DNA from: Prostheceraeus crozeri | Lineage: Eukaryota > Platyhelminthes > Polycladida > Euryleptidae | Assembly (NCBI GenBank): GCA_907163375.1 | Contig: CAJQUW010003156.1 | Coordinates: 1 to 64,000 of the forward strand | DNA length: 64,000 nt | Reading direction: 5' to 3' | In this document: piece by piece, positions 33,001 through 44,322 of the stretch | Layout of the letters: every line of letters begins with the position of its first letter | Numbering within the stretch: the first letter of the stretch is position 1 | The notes under the pieces: model-generated | Database searches by the model: none | Seen by the model: the letters and a program-made list of their open reading frames with translations, nothing else | What the model was told of the DNA's origin: nothing | Position numbers and translations under genes: made by a program

Positions 33001-34950
33001 GTTAAAAGAGTCATAGAACAATGGGAAGGATGGGTTGGTTTAGCGATTGTGCCAATTTCGTTTCAGACCTTGGGAAGAGCCACACAGTCGATGCCAAAAA
33101 AGCGCCAACTTCAAAAGAGTGCAAGTCATGCTTAGTACCAAAGAGAAATTTTTAAAAAACACGAAGAGTTTTCTTGGAATTTTTCGCGAATATCACTCCT
33201 ATTTTCGAGAATTTGTTGCGTCTGCTGCAAAAGAATAGTCCCATGATTCATATCTTTCTGAACCAACTTTGTGAGTTCATTTTGAAACCTTCTTCGAAGG
33301 TTTATGATACCAGAGGCGATTGGAAACAAATATGGAATTGAGCTCCGATCCATCGATTGTAGAAGTGAAATTCTTCACAGTTGTATCAAAATGATGAAAT
33401 TATGATTGGTTGATTCCACAAGAAAAAGCAATGAGCAATCTCAAACCAGAGCAAAGGACATATGCATTTCATCAAATCCGATTGTTTTTCGGAAGTGCTT
33501 CGTCGTATTTTAATTGAGAAACTGCCCTCTTGGAATTCGCTACTTAGCCAACTACGATGTTGTAAATCCTTTAAAAAAGAAGGATGAAGTAAGTACAGTT
33601 TTCATTCAAGAAATAAGCAAGGCTTTTGCAACCTGAAGTTGACGTGAATGAACTGCTTGACGAATGGAAGCTTTATCAATTGACAATTAATGTGCCGATT
33701 TACGACCCAAGTGACAGAATAGAAATGTTTTGGAATGGTATTTTTCAACTAAAAGCAGCTGATGGTAACTTGAAATACAGAGTCCCTTCCTATTGTGATA
33801 AAATCTGCTTTAGTTTTAGGGCAAACAAACGCTGATAGTGAAAGAAGTCTCTCTATCAACTCCCGCATCGTTTACACAAGAAAGGACGTCTCTCGGCGAA
33901 AAGACCATCGTTGGACTTCATGTTTGTAAAAGACGCTGTCAGGTTCTTTGATCCCGATTTTTTGTAGACCGGAAGCCATTCCTATACTCGACAGGAGCTG
34001 AAACGGGCAGTACCCGTATGCTCATTGCAGCATATAAAGAAAACCAAGAACGAGAAAAGGCGGAACATCAACGAAAGAAAGATGAAAATGAAAAATCCGC
34101 CGAGTTGCCAGCGAGTGTACAAAGAGAAAAGGAACAGCTGTTACGTAAGGAAAATTGCAGTAACGGAAAAAGAAAAGGGTTTACAATCAAGAAGAAAATA
34201 AGGCTAGAGAAGACTTGAAAGCAGCTTGGACGAGCTTAAGAAAAGATGCAACTGCGAAACTGAATAGATGCGGTCGATGGTAAGAAAAGTATTGAAACAT
34301 TTAGCATGAAAGTAGTTACCTTTGATGTTTGAAACAGCAAAATCAGAAAACGGGATAGCAGCAATGAAGCAGTTAGATGAGATAACAAATAAGAAGAGAA
34401 AAAATGAAAAGAAAAAGCGCAAAACTGCTTGACAAGGCTTTGTCATCTAATAAGATAATGATACTGGAAGATCAGGATGATCAGTGAACGATGTTTAGTT
34501 TGAAAACTCGAGTTAACGCATGTCTTATCTATCACTGAAATTGCATTAACGTGCGAACCGGATCAAATAGGGTTGATTGTATCAAACAAATAATCTTGAT
34601 TCTAATTATGGACTGGTTTCCTTCATACATGGCGTCGCGCACTAGCAATGAAAGCGATTGTTTTATTACATTAATACATGTTCGCAATAAAAACGCCTGC
34701 TCTCGCTTTTCAATCAACAGTTATTTTCCCATTCATGTACACCTATGATTTATGAGTCCATGTAAACATTTGAAGATTCGATCCACGAGAAGTATTGTTT
34801 TTTGTTTGTTATTCAACTTAATCTTGAAAAATTCCTATTATTTCCTATTTTTTTTGCGTGATTCCTATTTTTTCCTATTTTTTAGGCGTTCCTATTTTTT
34901 CCTATTTTTTTTGTCTAGTTCCTATTAACTTGGACGAAACCCTGCCGATA
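30003..34950 (+). mobile_element. hAT-type transposon with 6-bp duplication, inserted in the LINE
   Basis: CCGATA at 30003-30008 and 34945-34950 flanks ends CAGGGCGTCAAGTTTTCCTA (left) and CAGGGTTTCGTCCAAGTT (right, reverse strand). CAGGG termini are typical of hAT elements; a 6-bp duplication is shorter than the classical 8 bp and fits the hAT subgroups with 5-6-bp sites. Both subterminal zones carry arrays of TTCCTATTTTTTCCTATTTT (30020-30150 and 34830-34925) in the same orientation. The transposase gene on + is degenerate. The element is 4936 bp; 30160-31780 shows no clear coding. Confidence 0.75.
31818..34440 (+). pseudogene. hAT-like transposase, degenerate
   Basis: Starts at an ATG (MALPGKKQ) just after a splice acceptor at about 31788. 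Pieces in order are: a BED-like finger region (WCRKG, CTLCQIDIKCDNSGKAQSTH, KKHMELL, 31900-32040); PYFTGVIVSDLVKSNLPFSI with the FDET motif (32395-32480, first catalytic Asp region); IHNGFRKGIKEFDIDISHFC (about 32785); LQPEVDVNELLDEWKLYQ (33626); SALVLGQTNADSERSLSINS (about 33795-33860, the insertion/dimerisation end); and a long Lys/Glu coiled coil to about 34440. This matches a hAT-like family frequent in cnidarians, molluscs and fish. Many frameshifts and stops; non-functional. Confidence 0.68.
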
Positions 34951-35340
34951 GACGATTATATTGATAAGGCAATGAATGTCAGAAACCATAGATAGCGGAA
35001 TGTAGACTGGATTTTCATTTACGAAATGTTCACAGCATGATTGACTTCTCTAGATAAAAAAAAATAATGGAGAGAAACAATGGTTTATCCTAGATAGCGG
35101 AATGCAGACTAACTAATCAACGTGTGCTGGCATTCCATAGCATGACATGATAGACTTAACTAATCAATGTATAAACAAATGTTTTACTGTCTCAAACAAT
35201 AGGAACTTGACCACGTTTCTGATCAGATTGCTACGACCATGCTACCGCCTAATGCTAAAGGGACTAGAAAACAATAGCAACAATACATTGCTTCATTATC
35301 AGATAATGCTGAGACTTACTCACTTGCGTTAACACTATAG
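34951..35340 (+). other. End of the LINE remnant and its 3' region
   Basis: The frame right of the hAT insertion reads YIDDYIDKAMNVRNH and fits the C-terminus of the LINE ORF2 seen before 30008. Two copies of TAGATAGCGGAATG about 100 bp apart (34988 and 35093) follow. No gene. Confidence 0.4.
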
Positions 35341-35344
35341 CAAA

Positions 35345-35960
35345 CGAATATCTCTGTCACTCGCTAAAAGAATACGTCGGAGGTCGGAGACAAAATTTTG
35401 ATTGTGCTGTCAGCTCATAATTTTCAACTATTTTCCAGGTATGTGAAATTATTTTGATAACTTTAAAACCATAAATATCATTATATCCGTGCCCTCCGAT
35501 CAAATACTAGGATTAATAATAGGGTTAGTAATCTGCTGCTGGGTGTGATGCGCAAATAAAATCACTAAATAAATTTAAAATGGAAACTGATAACATAAAA
35601 TATTGCTCAAATAAATGCAGAAACACACTTTCATTGATGCATGCCTTTGTCTCCTCTCCTATACAACATGAAATAATGTCTCATTATATAACATTGCTAC
35701 ATTTATCATCGACCACATTATGTTACTCATGTATCCCAAGACCTTTTCAGACATTCATCTCACTCCGAACTTCCATCTGCGAATACAACAACGATTATGG
35801 TGCAAAGTGTGCTTTTATCTTCTTCAACTCATTGCCATTTCATCCATCATTGTCATCTTACTTTCCCTGGCCATTACATTAGTATTGTGGTATTGTATGG
35901 TAACGTATATGTATCTTGTTTGTTCCCATCCTGGGCAATAAACTTTTTGAATTTTGAGAG
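35345..35960 (+). repeat. LINE 3'-end repeat, copy 1
   Basis: About 600 bp, repeated at 36176-36770. It begins near GTCACTCGCTAAAAG. It contains AATCTGCTGCTGGGTGTGAT, then a fragment of a LINE ORF2 C-terminus (RTSICEYNNDYGAKCAFIFF, NSLPF) and ends GGGCAATAAACTTTTTGAAT, the kind of short TTTTGAG-type tail seen at CR1/L2-like 3' ends. Confidence 0.55.
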
Positions 35961-36175
35961 AGAGACTGTGCAAATGAAATGAGATTAGAAATGACTATGC
36001 ATGAAATTAAAAACGTTTCGTCGCGCCGTTTAAAAAGATCTCTATTGACAAAGATTAATGAATTCTTAATGAATGAAGCGATGAAATAAAACCGAGGGTA
36101 GTTGAAATGCACTGTTGCATTGTTGAACGATAGTGAAAAATACTCCCAGACGTAGTCAGCAGATAAGATAAATAA

Positions 36176-36770
36176 ATCTGTCACTCGCTAAAAGCCTTTA
36201 TCGGAGGACGGTTGTCAAGACACGAAATTTTCAAATTAATCATCAATTGTCAATCACATTTCAGGTACGTACCCAGTATTGCTGTTTTGAAATCATTAAT
36301 CATACATGCAATTAATTAACCGCTCCTCCGATTATTAATAGGATTAATAATCTGCTGCTGGGTGTGATGTGTAAATAAAGTCACTAAATAAAATTAAAAA
36401 ATGCAGCATTTCTAAAAGAAATGATTAACAACTTTCATGCATGCTTTGTCTCCTCTCCTCCATAATGTGAATTGACCTTTGATTACATTGTCCCATGATT
36501 CATTGTGTTCATTGACATTACCTTTAAAAAACTTTAGCAGGCTATTTTCAGACTCTCATCCCATCAACCTCTCTACGGAATGCAACGACGATCATGGTGC
36601 TTGTGCGTTTTTACCTTTCATTTCGTTCATTTCATTCATCCATGTCATCTTTAGCTTTATAGTACATTCACTTGTAATGTTGCAATACTTGTATCTACTT
36701 TGTTTGTTCCCACACTGTTGGGCAATAAACGTTTTGAGTTTTGAGTTTGAGTTCATGCATGTGACTACAT
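36176..36770 (+). repeat. LINE 3'-end repeat, copy 2
   Basis: Direct repeat of 35345-35960, diverged by many substitutions and small indels. It ends GGGCAATAAACGTTTTGAGT followed by two more TTTTGAG units, a cleaner tail than copy 1. The peptide remnant reads STECNDDHGACAF. The two copies lie about 830 bp apart, either by separate insertion or by tandem duplication. Confidence 0.55.
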
Positions 36771-36849
36771 TAACACCATAACATCATTCATGAATAACAT
36801 AGAAAATTAAAGGAAAATAAAAAAAATGAACGAGTTCGTAGTCCTTCAC

Positions 36850-37500
36850 TGTGCCACTCCACTTGTCTGCCTTATGTACTTTCGAATGGCTTCCAGAGCA
36901 CTAGCCGATTTGTGATGACGAACTCTAGCATCCGATGGAATTCTGTTTCCAAAAGCTGGCACCAAAATAGCGGATAGAATTTTTCCCATAACTTGACAGT
37001 TCTAAATTTGGGCTGTTGGAAGACACTTCTGTGAGACTTATCTGGAGCAGGACAGAAAATGTGCATGAGAGGAATAGGAGCAATACCTGGCTCTTCCATA
37101 CTAGTGGCAATTAGCTTCTGTTCCTTATGTTTCCTCATTCTTATAAACAGTCCAGAGTTTTGAATTGATTTCATGAGTCGGTGTAGAGTCAAATACCAGT
37201 ACTCAAGCAACTGCATGCATTCAAGGACACTTGCAATGACTCTATAGGAGATGTGTAATCCATCATGCTGTGTCGAAGGCACCTCGCATACATCATTTCA
37301 AGCTTACGCTGTGCAGATGGTGATGCAAATAACAGAAGCGGTGAAACGTAGTCGAAATGAGGCTTTACGTAGGTTTGAATTAAACGCCACCTGACTTTCT
37401 TGTTAATAAATTTCTCTACACGATTTATGCCGTTTAGCTCGCCATTAACTTTGAAACGTAGATCTTCCGAGCGGATCACCCCATGCGACATATTGACATT
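36850..37500 (-). mobile_element. LINE fragment, C-terminal part of reverse transcriptase (- strand)
   Basis: On the - strand from about 37491, a frame contains EDLRFKVNGELNGINRVEKF, then VRWRLIQTYVKPHFDYVSPL and AQRKLEMMYARCLRHSM. 'L...Y..P...Y.SPL' followed by 'LE....R..R' is the standard end of LINE reverse transcriptases ('LY.S.V.P.LEY....W'). A second frame (37282-36872) continues the protein end (SVFQQPKFRTVKLWEKFY), so one frameshift lies near 37200-37280. 5' truncated, no clear tail. It lies just upstream of the second host gene. Confidence 0.6.
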
Positions 37501-37575
37501 TCTAGTGGAGTTGCTTCATAATTCCGTTGTATAACTTATGCCATGAAGATTCGAAAATTTGTTTCTCTATTTCAG

Positions 37576-37924
37576 GATCCAATTTGCTCAACATGAAGAG
37601 CCCAGTTCTGCTTCAAACCTCCGATGGGTGCGATGTGGAGGACGACATTGGCCTTCAATATGCTTTCCAGAAGAATCTGACCGTTTGCTTTTCACATGTT
37701 TCTAACACAAATGAAGTCACACAGCAGCATGCAGGGACGCGTACAAAGACAGAAGCATGGCCTGCTGTGTATGCTCTGCCGCCAATGAGTCCCATGGTGG
37801 AACGACAATTGCAGCAATGTAGCTGCAAGGATGACAGTATAAAGCTGATGGGGAACACCTCTTTCACCTCTGAGTTCTTCCGGCCTGTCATCGAGCAGAT
37901 ACAGACGTACTGTGGGCCTGAGAT
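37576..37924 (+). CDS. SAMD3-like host gene, first recognised exon
   Basis: Acceptor TCTATTTCAG at 37575 and donor GATGTGAGT. Open throughout; an ATG at 37593 (MKSPVLLQTSDGCDVEDDIG) could be the start, or translation may enter from an upstream exon. The C-terminal part FTSEFFRPVIEQIQTYCGPEM leads by exact splice phase into the next exon. Together with the later exons it resembles proteins named 'sterile alpha motif domain-containing protein 3-like' in fish and invertebrates, whose middle region has a helix, 'YP.L.D..G...W...L..K..N.RR' and a basic tail. Function unknown. Resemblance is from memory, so moderate confidence. Confidence 0.5.
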
Positions 37925-40900
37925 GTGAGTTCCAGTTCTAACTCAGTTTGTCTTGTGTGTATAATGCATGTTGACTACAATTAGCAGATCGCCAGTCTGC
38001 AAAATGGCAATCAATGCTTGACTTTTTTATCTGATGAGTATCGGATTGCTGATAACACTCAGATGTTTTAAATCAAATAAACGCAAATTACGTAAGCATC
38101 TCTAATATCTTAATCAAGTTAGCAAAGTCAGATTTGTTTCTTGCTCACTATTTCGATGCATTTGTCGTCTTTGTATTGTGTTAGCATAAGTCGGGTTACA
38201 CGACATAAGTGACCACGAGTACATCAATTCATAGCAAAAAGCAGCAATAATGTTATTCAAATTCATTCTTTGTCCAGAAAATGTGAGATGCAAGGTACCG
38301 GTTATATTGATAAACGAAGACATACATTGCAACGATTGACATACGCAAGTAATTTGAGAAACTATGATTTGAATATTTTGTTTTCGTACATGAAGTATTA
38401 TCAAGAGAAAATGCTACATTATTGAGCATGTGAACTTTCCTATGATGATACTGTACCGGAGTTCAATGCATTCATTTTCTTATGTTTTTAAGAATTCAAT
38501 AAGACATTGGATGACCTTTGTACTTGAAATTATGATGAGGCCCAAACCCTTTCAAATTTGTCTAAAATCCACAAAAATGATGCAATTGTCACTTATCTTT
38601 CAGTGTACGTAGGTGAGGAAGTTTTCTACCCACATACCAAAAATTATGCAAATCGGACGAGAACTTTTTGAATTGGGGACGATAACTTGAAGTTTCGCGA
38701 TGTCAGCAGTTTGATCCGATTTCGTCTGACCTCGTCTGAGCAGAAAACACTTGTGATCAACAAAGTCACCTTGCGGCAACATGTGAAGTGATGTTGACCA
38801 GGCCACATACCTAGCTTACTAAAGTAGGGTGGCAGGGGTGCTGCACGTGGGAAGATTTCAAATAATAGTGGATGAGACGAAAAGGAAGCGCGAATGGAAA
38901 CACGAGCAACAATAATGCGTCGAGCACGCTAAGTCAGATCAAGCTGTTCACATCGCTGCACTTCACATAATCGTCTCCAATTAAAAAAAGTTTCGATTTA
39001 CATAAAATTTTGTATATGGGTAGAAGATATGCTGAAGTACATGCTTCTGAAAGTTTGCGACGATTGATACATTTTTGCAGATTTTAGAAAAATTTGAAAA
39101 TGTGGTGGAGGAGAGATAGCCCATAAGTACCGTTAATTGTTGATGGTAGAATCAAATACGAACTGACATAGCTTTGCTCTGAAGTGCAAATCAATTTGAT
39201 TAACTCTACATGTATAATGCCTTTATTCATGTATTCATGTTTTTCAGTATTACATATAGCATTTTGGTGTATATACATATTTAGTGTTTTTTTGGTGGAA
39301 TGACCGTACTGCAAACATCAAGTTATGATATAAAACTCTTTCTACCTGCTACCAACCGCTACCAACCTAGCTTACTAGATTTAGTTAAGAATGCTGTCTA
39401 CTGAATTATGTACTTGCAACTTCAGTTTCGCAATATTGGATTTCATTTGTTATCTCGTTTTATTGCATTTTGCTGTTGTACAGTGTATACTGCTTATCAG
39501 CTTAAAATACCACTCATACATTGAGGCATGTTCTTTCAGACATAGAGAATTGAATATAACTGATGTCAAGTACAGACTTCCTCTATTTTTACTCAGATAG
39601 AGGACTTCTTTCTAGCGCTAGATTCCTCATAAAGGAGCCCTCATGAAATTCATCACGCTTATTAACTTCTTGGCAGACTGTATACAAAATAATTAAATGC
39701 ATCGTGAAGGTATATCACAATAAGATTTTGTTAAAATGCCTGCTTATCGATTATTTAAAAAAATTCTGTAATGTGCACATGTTTTTTGTGAAGCATGCTT
39801 CGTGCTGACTTTTGCAGCTAGGAAAGACAAATCAATTCAAAACGGTATGGTAAGACTTTGAATGAATGAATGATCGTAATTGGTTCTCATAATTTAGATG
39901 TGGTTCTAGACGGCTGCATGTCAAATTTCATAACTGTGTGTGAAATTCAGATATTTTCTGCTTTCCATGATGTCAGCATGCATTCGATATTTTATAAGAT
40001 ATTTTATACTTTTCTGCTTAAGTTTGATATAAATGTGGTTCGTAGAGATTGGTGCTGGTTTCCATTGGTTCGAACGTGCGGAATATTATGTTTAGAAATT
40101 CTTTCTGGTTCCAACTATAGAATAATGTGTATCAATGAAATGCATCAAATGTGTGCTGTAGTGCTTAGCTCTATATGTGGTCTTTCATTATTTGGATGGC
40201 CCTCAGTATTCAGTATTCGGTACTGGTTATGGTGACAATGGATTTGAAGACATTTAGATGAGTTTTTATTGTATTTTCCCATTTCTTCAAGTTGACATGC
40301 GGTCAACTAATTATTTAACATCTAAGTGGGGCCGTGGCGGGCGCTATTCGATTTTCGATTCGATTTCGATTTCTTGACAATTTTCTATACAAAATTTTCC
40401 TTAAATTTGAGAGCATGTGACACTCATAGTCTTTGTTGACTGAATTATAACTACCGTATTAATTAATACAATAATCTATTTATAAATTCTTGGGATTCAA
40501 TCCATCAGAGCCAGTTGTTTTTTTTACATAAAAAGTATGAGTGTCGAACTAATTAAAAGTTTAATGAAGCTTTATTCCTTAGAAATGACCATTCAAATTC
40601 AACTCAGAGCAAATTAGAGGGTGCCTTATTGGTCAATTTTAATTTAAGAAATTTGTGTTTGAGGCTAGAATAGGAAGTGCAACCGAAATTTCGGTAATCA
40701 CTAAAAAAAATCACATGACGATTAGAGAATTACTCAAAGACTGATAAGGAACGGGCAAGCACCGGGTTTGTGGTTATGAACTATTCGCTTACATGGTTAA
40801 CAGGAACTGGATGCCGATCTAGTGTTAAAACAAGTACCTGGGCACGGCATGGGCACAGGTACGGACCGTGCCTATAGTGTTTACACGGGTATCCGGTCAC

Positions 40901-42154
40901 GGGCACGGTCCGGTTAGAAATTGAAACAACTTACCCAGGCACGGGTACCGCTACAAAATCAAGCACGATCGATCCCTAGCATTAATACACATTGTTGTCA
41001 ATGTATCTAGAAGATTTCAATGCAGAAATATAGCATTATTGGGAACTACTATGCTTCACTGTGCCTCGACAACATGTATGACTTGTATAAATGGTGTACA
41101 TGGTCTATGCGAACGTGTGTAATGCTATGTGAGGAACTCCCATAGAGATTTCACACGGCAACTCTATCTAGCTATACATGTTCCCAGGAACGGGCATCTG
41201 CGCATTGCAAGTATATTAAACGATGAAAGAGTGAATAGAAACATTATTTTTACTTCATTATTCAAGAATCGCGCGATTGATCGTGCGGAATCGATTAACT
41301 GCTTCCGCCACTGAAGTGTGGTGTTTTCATGCGTAGATTAGTATTTTGTGAGGTTCTCAGAATTTGGGGCTGGTTCTCAGTAAGAATTATGAGTTTAGAA
41401 ACACGAAGTTTTCATCGAAATTTCAAATAACAATTCCGTTAGATACAAGATGACTCCGTTGTCAAATAAGATTCTGTATACTATGTATTTTCTGTAGAAT
41501 GTCTTGACGTTTTATAATTTGGTTAGTTCGGAATATTTGGAGTTGGCTCTCAGTGACAAAATTACGCTTGATGAAAAGCAGTGGAAAGTTCCCGTTTGTT
41601 TGTGTTTTCTTCAATTGTAAGCACGATTGAACTTTTCATTTGCATTGATGTAGAGCATATATTAGCACTATTTAATAATATGTGTGGTTCTCAGTTATTC
41701 GGCTAGTTGGGAGAAACAGCATTAATTCTAAATTTTAAAAAATTAGGACGCTGTTTCTTCTTCAATTTTTTCATTTGACTTTTCATTTCAGTAAATACTG
41801 ACAACAAAGTCCTCCTTTATAACCAAAGTATAGGGTTAGTTCCCTGCTTTTGGACTGGTTCTCATTTAAGTGGCTACCAAAGTTGACTCGCTCGGAAGTT
41901 AATCGCCCAGTCAGGTATCCCCCTGCACAACAAGTAATTTCTGAAATTATGATCTTTTCCTTAAACTATATTTCATTATTAGATGTTAGATGTCATTATT
42001 ATACGCTGGTGCCGTTTTGTTGTCAATAACAAGTGTCACACTGGTGTGAATAACCTGGTAATATAGATGTTGGTGTCAGCTTCATTAATCTCATCGTCGC
42101 ATCTACTACATGTGCGTTATAATAAGTTCATATTCATGTGATGCATAATTTCAG
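37925..42154 (+). other. Long intron of the SAMD3-like gene
   Basis: 4.2 kb, AT-rich. There is a GC-rich patch at 40830-40950 with repeated GGGCACGG / CGGGTA words, resembling the ends of small hAT-type non-autonomous elements. I found no target duplication. No gene recognised. The open frame at 39870-40235 has no domain I know. Confidence 0.4.
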
Positions 42155-42239
42155 GTATATGACAGGACTTCAATGGCAATCCATTGGCGATGCCATCGAA
42201 GCACAGTACCCTCAGCTGCTGGACATGAATGGAAAATGG
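42155..42239 (+). CDS. SAMD3-like host gene, exon
   Basis: Acceptor ATAATTTCAG, donor GGTCAGT. The split codon with the previous exon becomes Met; the exon encodes YMTGLQWQSIGDAIEAQYPQ then LLDMNGKW and ends in phase 0. The 'IGDAI...YP.L.D..G.W' pattern is the strongest family signal of this gene. Confidence 0.65.
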
Positions 42240-42289
42240 GTCAGTGATTTATTTTTAATATTTTTTTCAATGGCGTCTTTTTATTGCAG

Positions 42290-42447
42290 ACCGTAATGCG
42301 GGAAAAATTGAGCAGGAAGCTTCAATACTTGCGAACGAAGATATCGACGGACAAAGGGAAGGAAATGCAGGAGAGATATAGGAAGAAGCCGTGTCGAAAG
42401 CGCTCATTTAGACCGGCCACTTCGGCACCTCCGGTCCCGAAGAAAAC
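42290..42447 (+). CDS. SAMD3-like host gene, exon (after a 50-bp intron)
   Basis: Follows an intron of only 50 bases (GTCAGT...TTATTGCAG). Encodes TVMREKLSRKLQYLRTKIST, DKGKEMQERYRKKP and a Pro/Lys-rich tail with RKRSF, probably a nuclear localisation region. Ends in phase 2 (AC) before GTAATT, and the next exon completes a Thr codon. The order W-x-x-x-R-x-K-L followed by a basic run fits the family. Confidence 0.65.
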
Positions 42448-43425
42448 GTAATTGCACTCAATAATGAATTTATGATATAATACAAGAAGCAGGATGTTTC
42501 ATAAATATTTTGCAGTTCAGTCTCTACTTCATAAAATGAAAACTAAACAATGTATGAAAGATCATATTTGAAATTGGCTTCGGGTATGAACCCAAACGTC
42601 CTCCTGGATTTTCGATATTTCCTTTTGTAATTCCTTTCAGCTCAACCAGGGAAAAGACGCAAGCTTTTTTATTGTGACTTCCTCGATTTTCAAATTACAG
42701 GGAAATAGCAAGAGTAATGATTTTATTTTCCATCCACTTCATAAGCATACAATTTTGATTTAGGAAGAGATCAATTTATCATCTTCTTATAATCAATCTT
42801 ATCATTCACCTTCCTCTAATTATGATTTGAGCTATGTCTAGAACTTTTGTTTCCATATTCTTTTTACTAGTAGTCCATTTTTAAAATCTGTAATGACTAA
42901 AATAAATAACATGGAAGATGTTAGAAATCTAGCTACTACTGCATCAAGCAATATCAATCTGTAAAAGTAGCAAGCAATTTGCGACTCAATAGTTTTATTC
43001 CTTGAGTAGTCAAATTATGCTGTATAGTTGTCCATGGATGTAGTATGGTTAGGGCTTCTATCGGATCATTGAGATGATGATGCTATAGCAGTTAGGCCTA
43101 AATATTCATGACTTCATTTGCCATGATGCCATCCGATGATCAAGTAAACTTTGGAAAGTTTTCAGCTAAATCGATAGTTACATTAGAAGCATGAAGCACG
43201 AATTCAAGGTTCATTGAATCCCATAAAGCACGAATCCTTGAACTAAATTAAAAATCAAGAATTTAACTAATATAGATAACAGCCTTCCTAAGATAGCAGT
43301 CTTATATAGCTGAACGCTTTACATCCATGTATATCGGCGAGATTCATTTAATTGTTTTGGATGATATATGCCTGCATGCATGTCCTCATACGTAGCACAT
43401 CTCACACTCTTTCACTTCATTTCAG

Positions 43426-43482
43426 AACGATGGCTTATGATGACGTGTGGGAGGCTATATGCAGCGATACCGAAAATACCGG
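43426..43482 (+). CDS. SAMD3-like host gene, small exon
   Basis: Acceptor CATTTCAG; phase agrees with the previous exon. Encodes TMAYDDVWEAICSDTENT. The only donor-like sequence is GGGCAAGT, a GC donor. Using it leaves phase 2, which does not agree with the only open frame of the next exon (49566). Either the donor is misread, a small exon is missing, or the gene is damaged here. Tigger A is inserted 75 bases further on, in the intron. Confidence 0.45.
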
Positions 43483-44192
43483 GCAAGTTCATCAGATTAT
43501 CATGACCGTTTTCACAATATTTACACATTTATAAACAGTTATATATTGTGTGATGTAGGGGAAGCTGCCATATTAAGGGCCCTGCCCTAATAACGGCCTC
43601 TCCATTTATTCTACAATTAATAACTATATTCCTCTGCTGATGTCTCCAGATATTTGCTGTGTTGCTATGAAAAAGTAATTAACCAGATATATGCGCGCGG
43701 TCACTCATATTTCGTAGATATGACAGTAACTTATATATTGTTACACAATCTACTATTTTATTTTTTTCAGAAAGCTCTGTCGTAAAGGTATTCAACAATA
43801 GATAAGTACATCGCATCGCTACAATTGAATACTCAATCTATCTTGCTAAAAGCTGAGAAACTCAATTTAGCGTGGTTGACAAACTAATTTTGCTTAGAAA
43901 CGATCAAGTGAATTTGAATAAGCTGCATCAATAACGGCCACCCCGGCCGGTATTAGGGAATGTACGTCCTGATCAGCCACTAGACGTGACTCATACCAAA
44001 TTTATGCTAAAAATAAATCGAACGTCTGCTGCGCGTGTCTGCATATCTATGTGCAAGGTAAAACCGGGAACACCTTACAACTGCGTCCAACAATAAGTTA
44101 TCTGGCGCTTTGATTGGCTGAGCGCCAGATAGATGAAACTGCTCTGTCAGAATACTGTTTCTTTTTCAATACGTTACAGTGTGGTGTCAACA

Positions 44193-44322
44193 ATGAAGAA
44201 ACGAGGTCTCTGGTCTTCTCCGGACATGTCTGCTGCCATTATGGCTGTTCAGAATGGCGAAGAGATCAGGAGGACAGCCAAGAGATTCAATATTCCGCGT
44301 GGAACACTCCAACAGCGTTTAA
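44193..44322 (+). pseudogene. Tigger A transposase, N-terminal piece
   Basis: ATG at 44193: MKKRGLWSSPDMSAAIMAVQ then EEIRRTAKRFNIPRGTLQQR, the N-terminal helix-turn-helix (CENP-B/Psq type) of pogo transposases. Reading stops at the TTAA where piggyBac B is inserted. Joining CAG CGT to TTA AAA at 47318 gives Q-R-L-K-T-G-R-T, the usual bridge to the next helix. Confidence 0.8.

Noticed and set aside
35580-36781. Short frames with membrane-like hydrophobic segments
   Set aside because: They are AT-rich chance frames inside two copies of a LINE-tail repeat.
40830-40950. GC-rich GGGCACGG patch as a hAT MITE
   Set aside because: No paired ends or duplication could be identified, so not called as an element.
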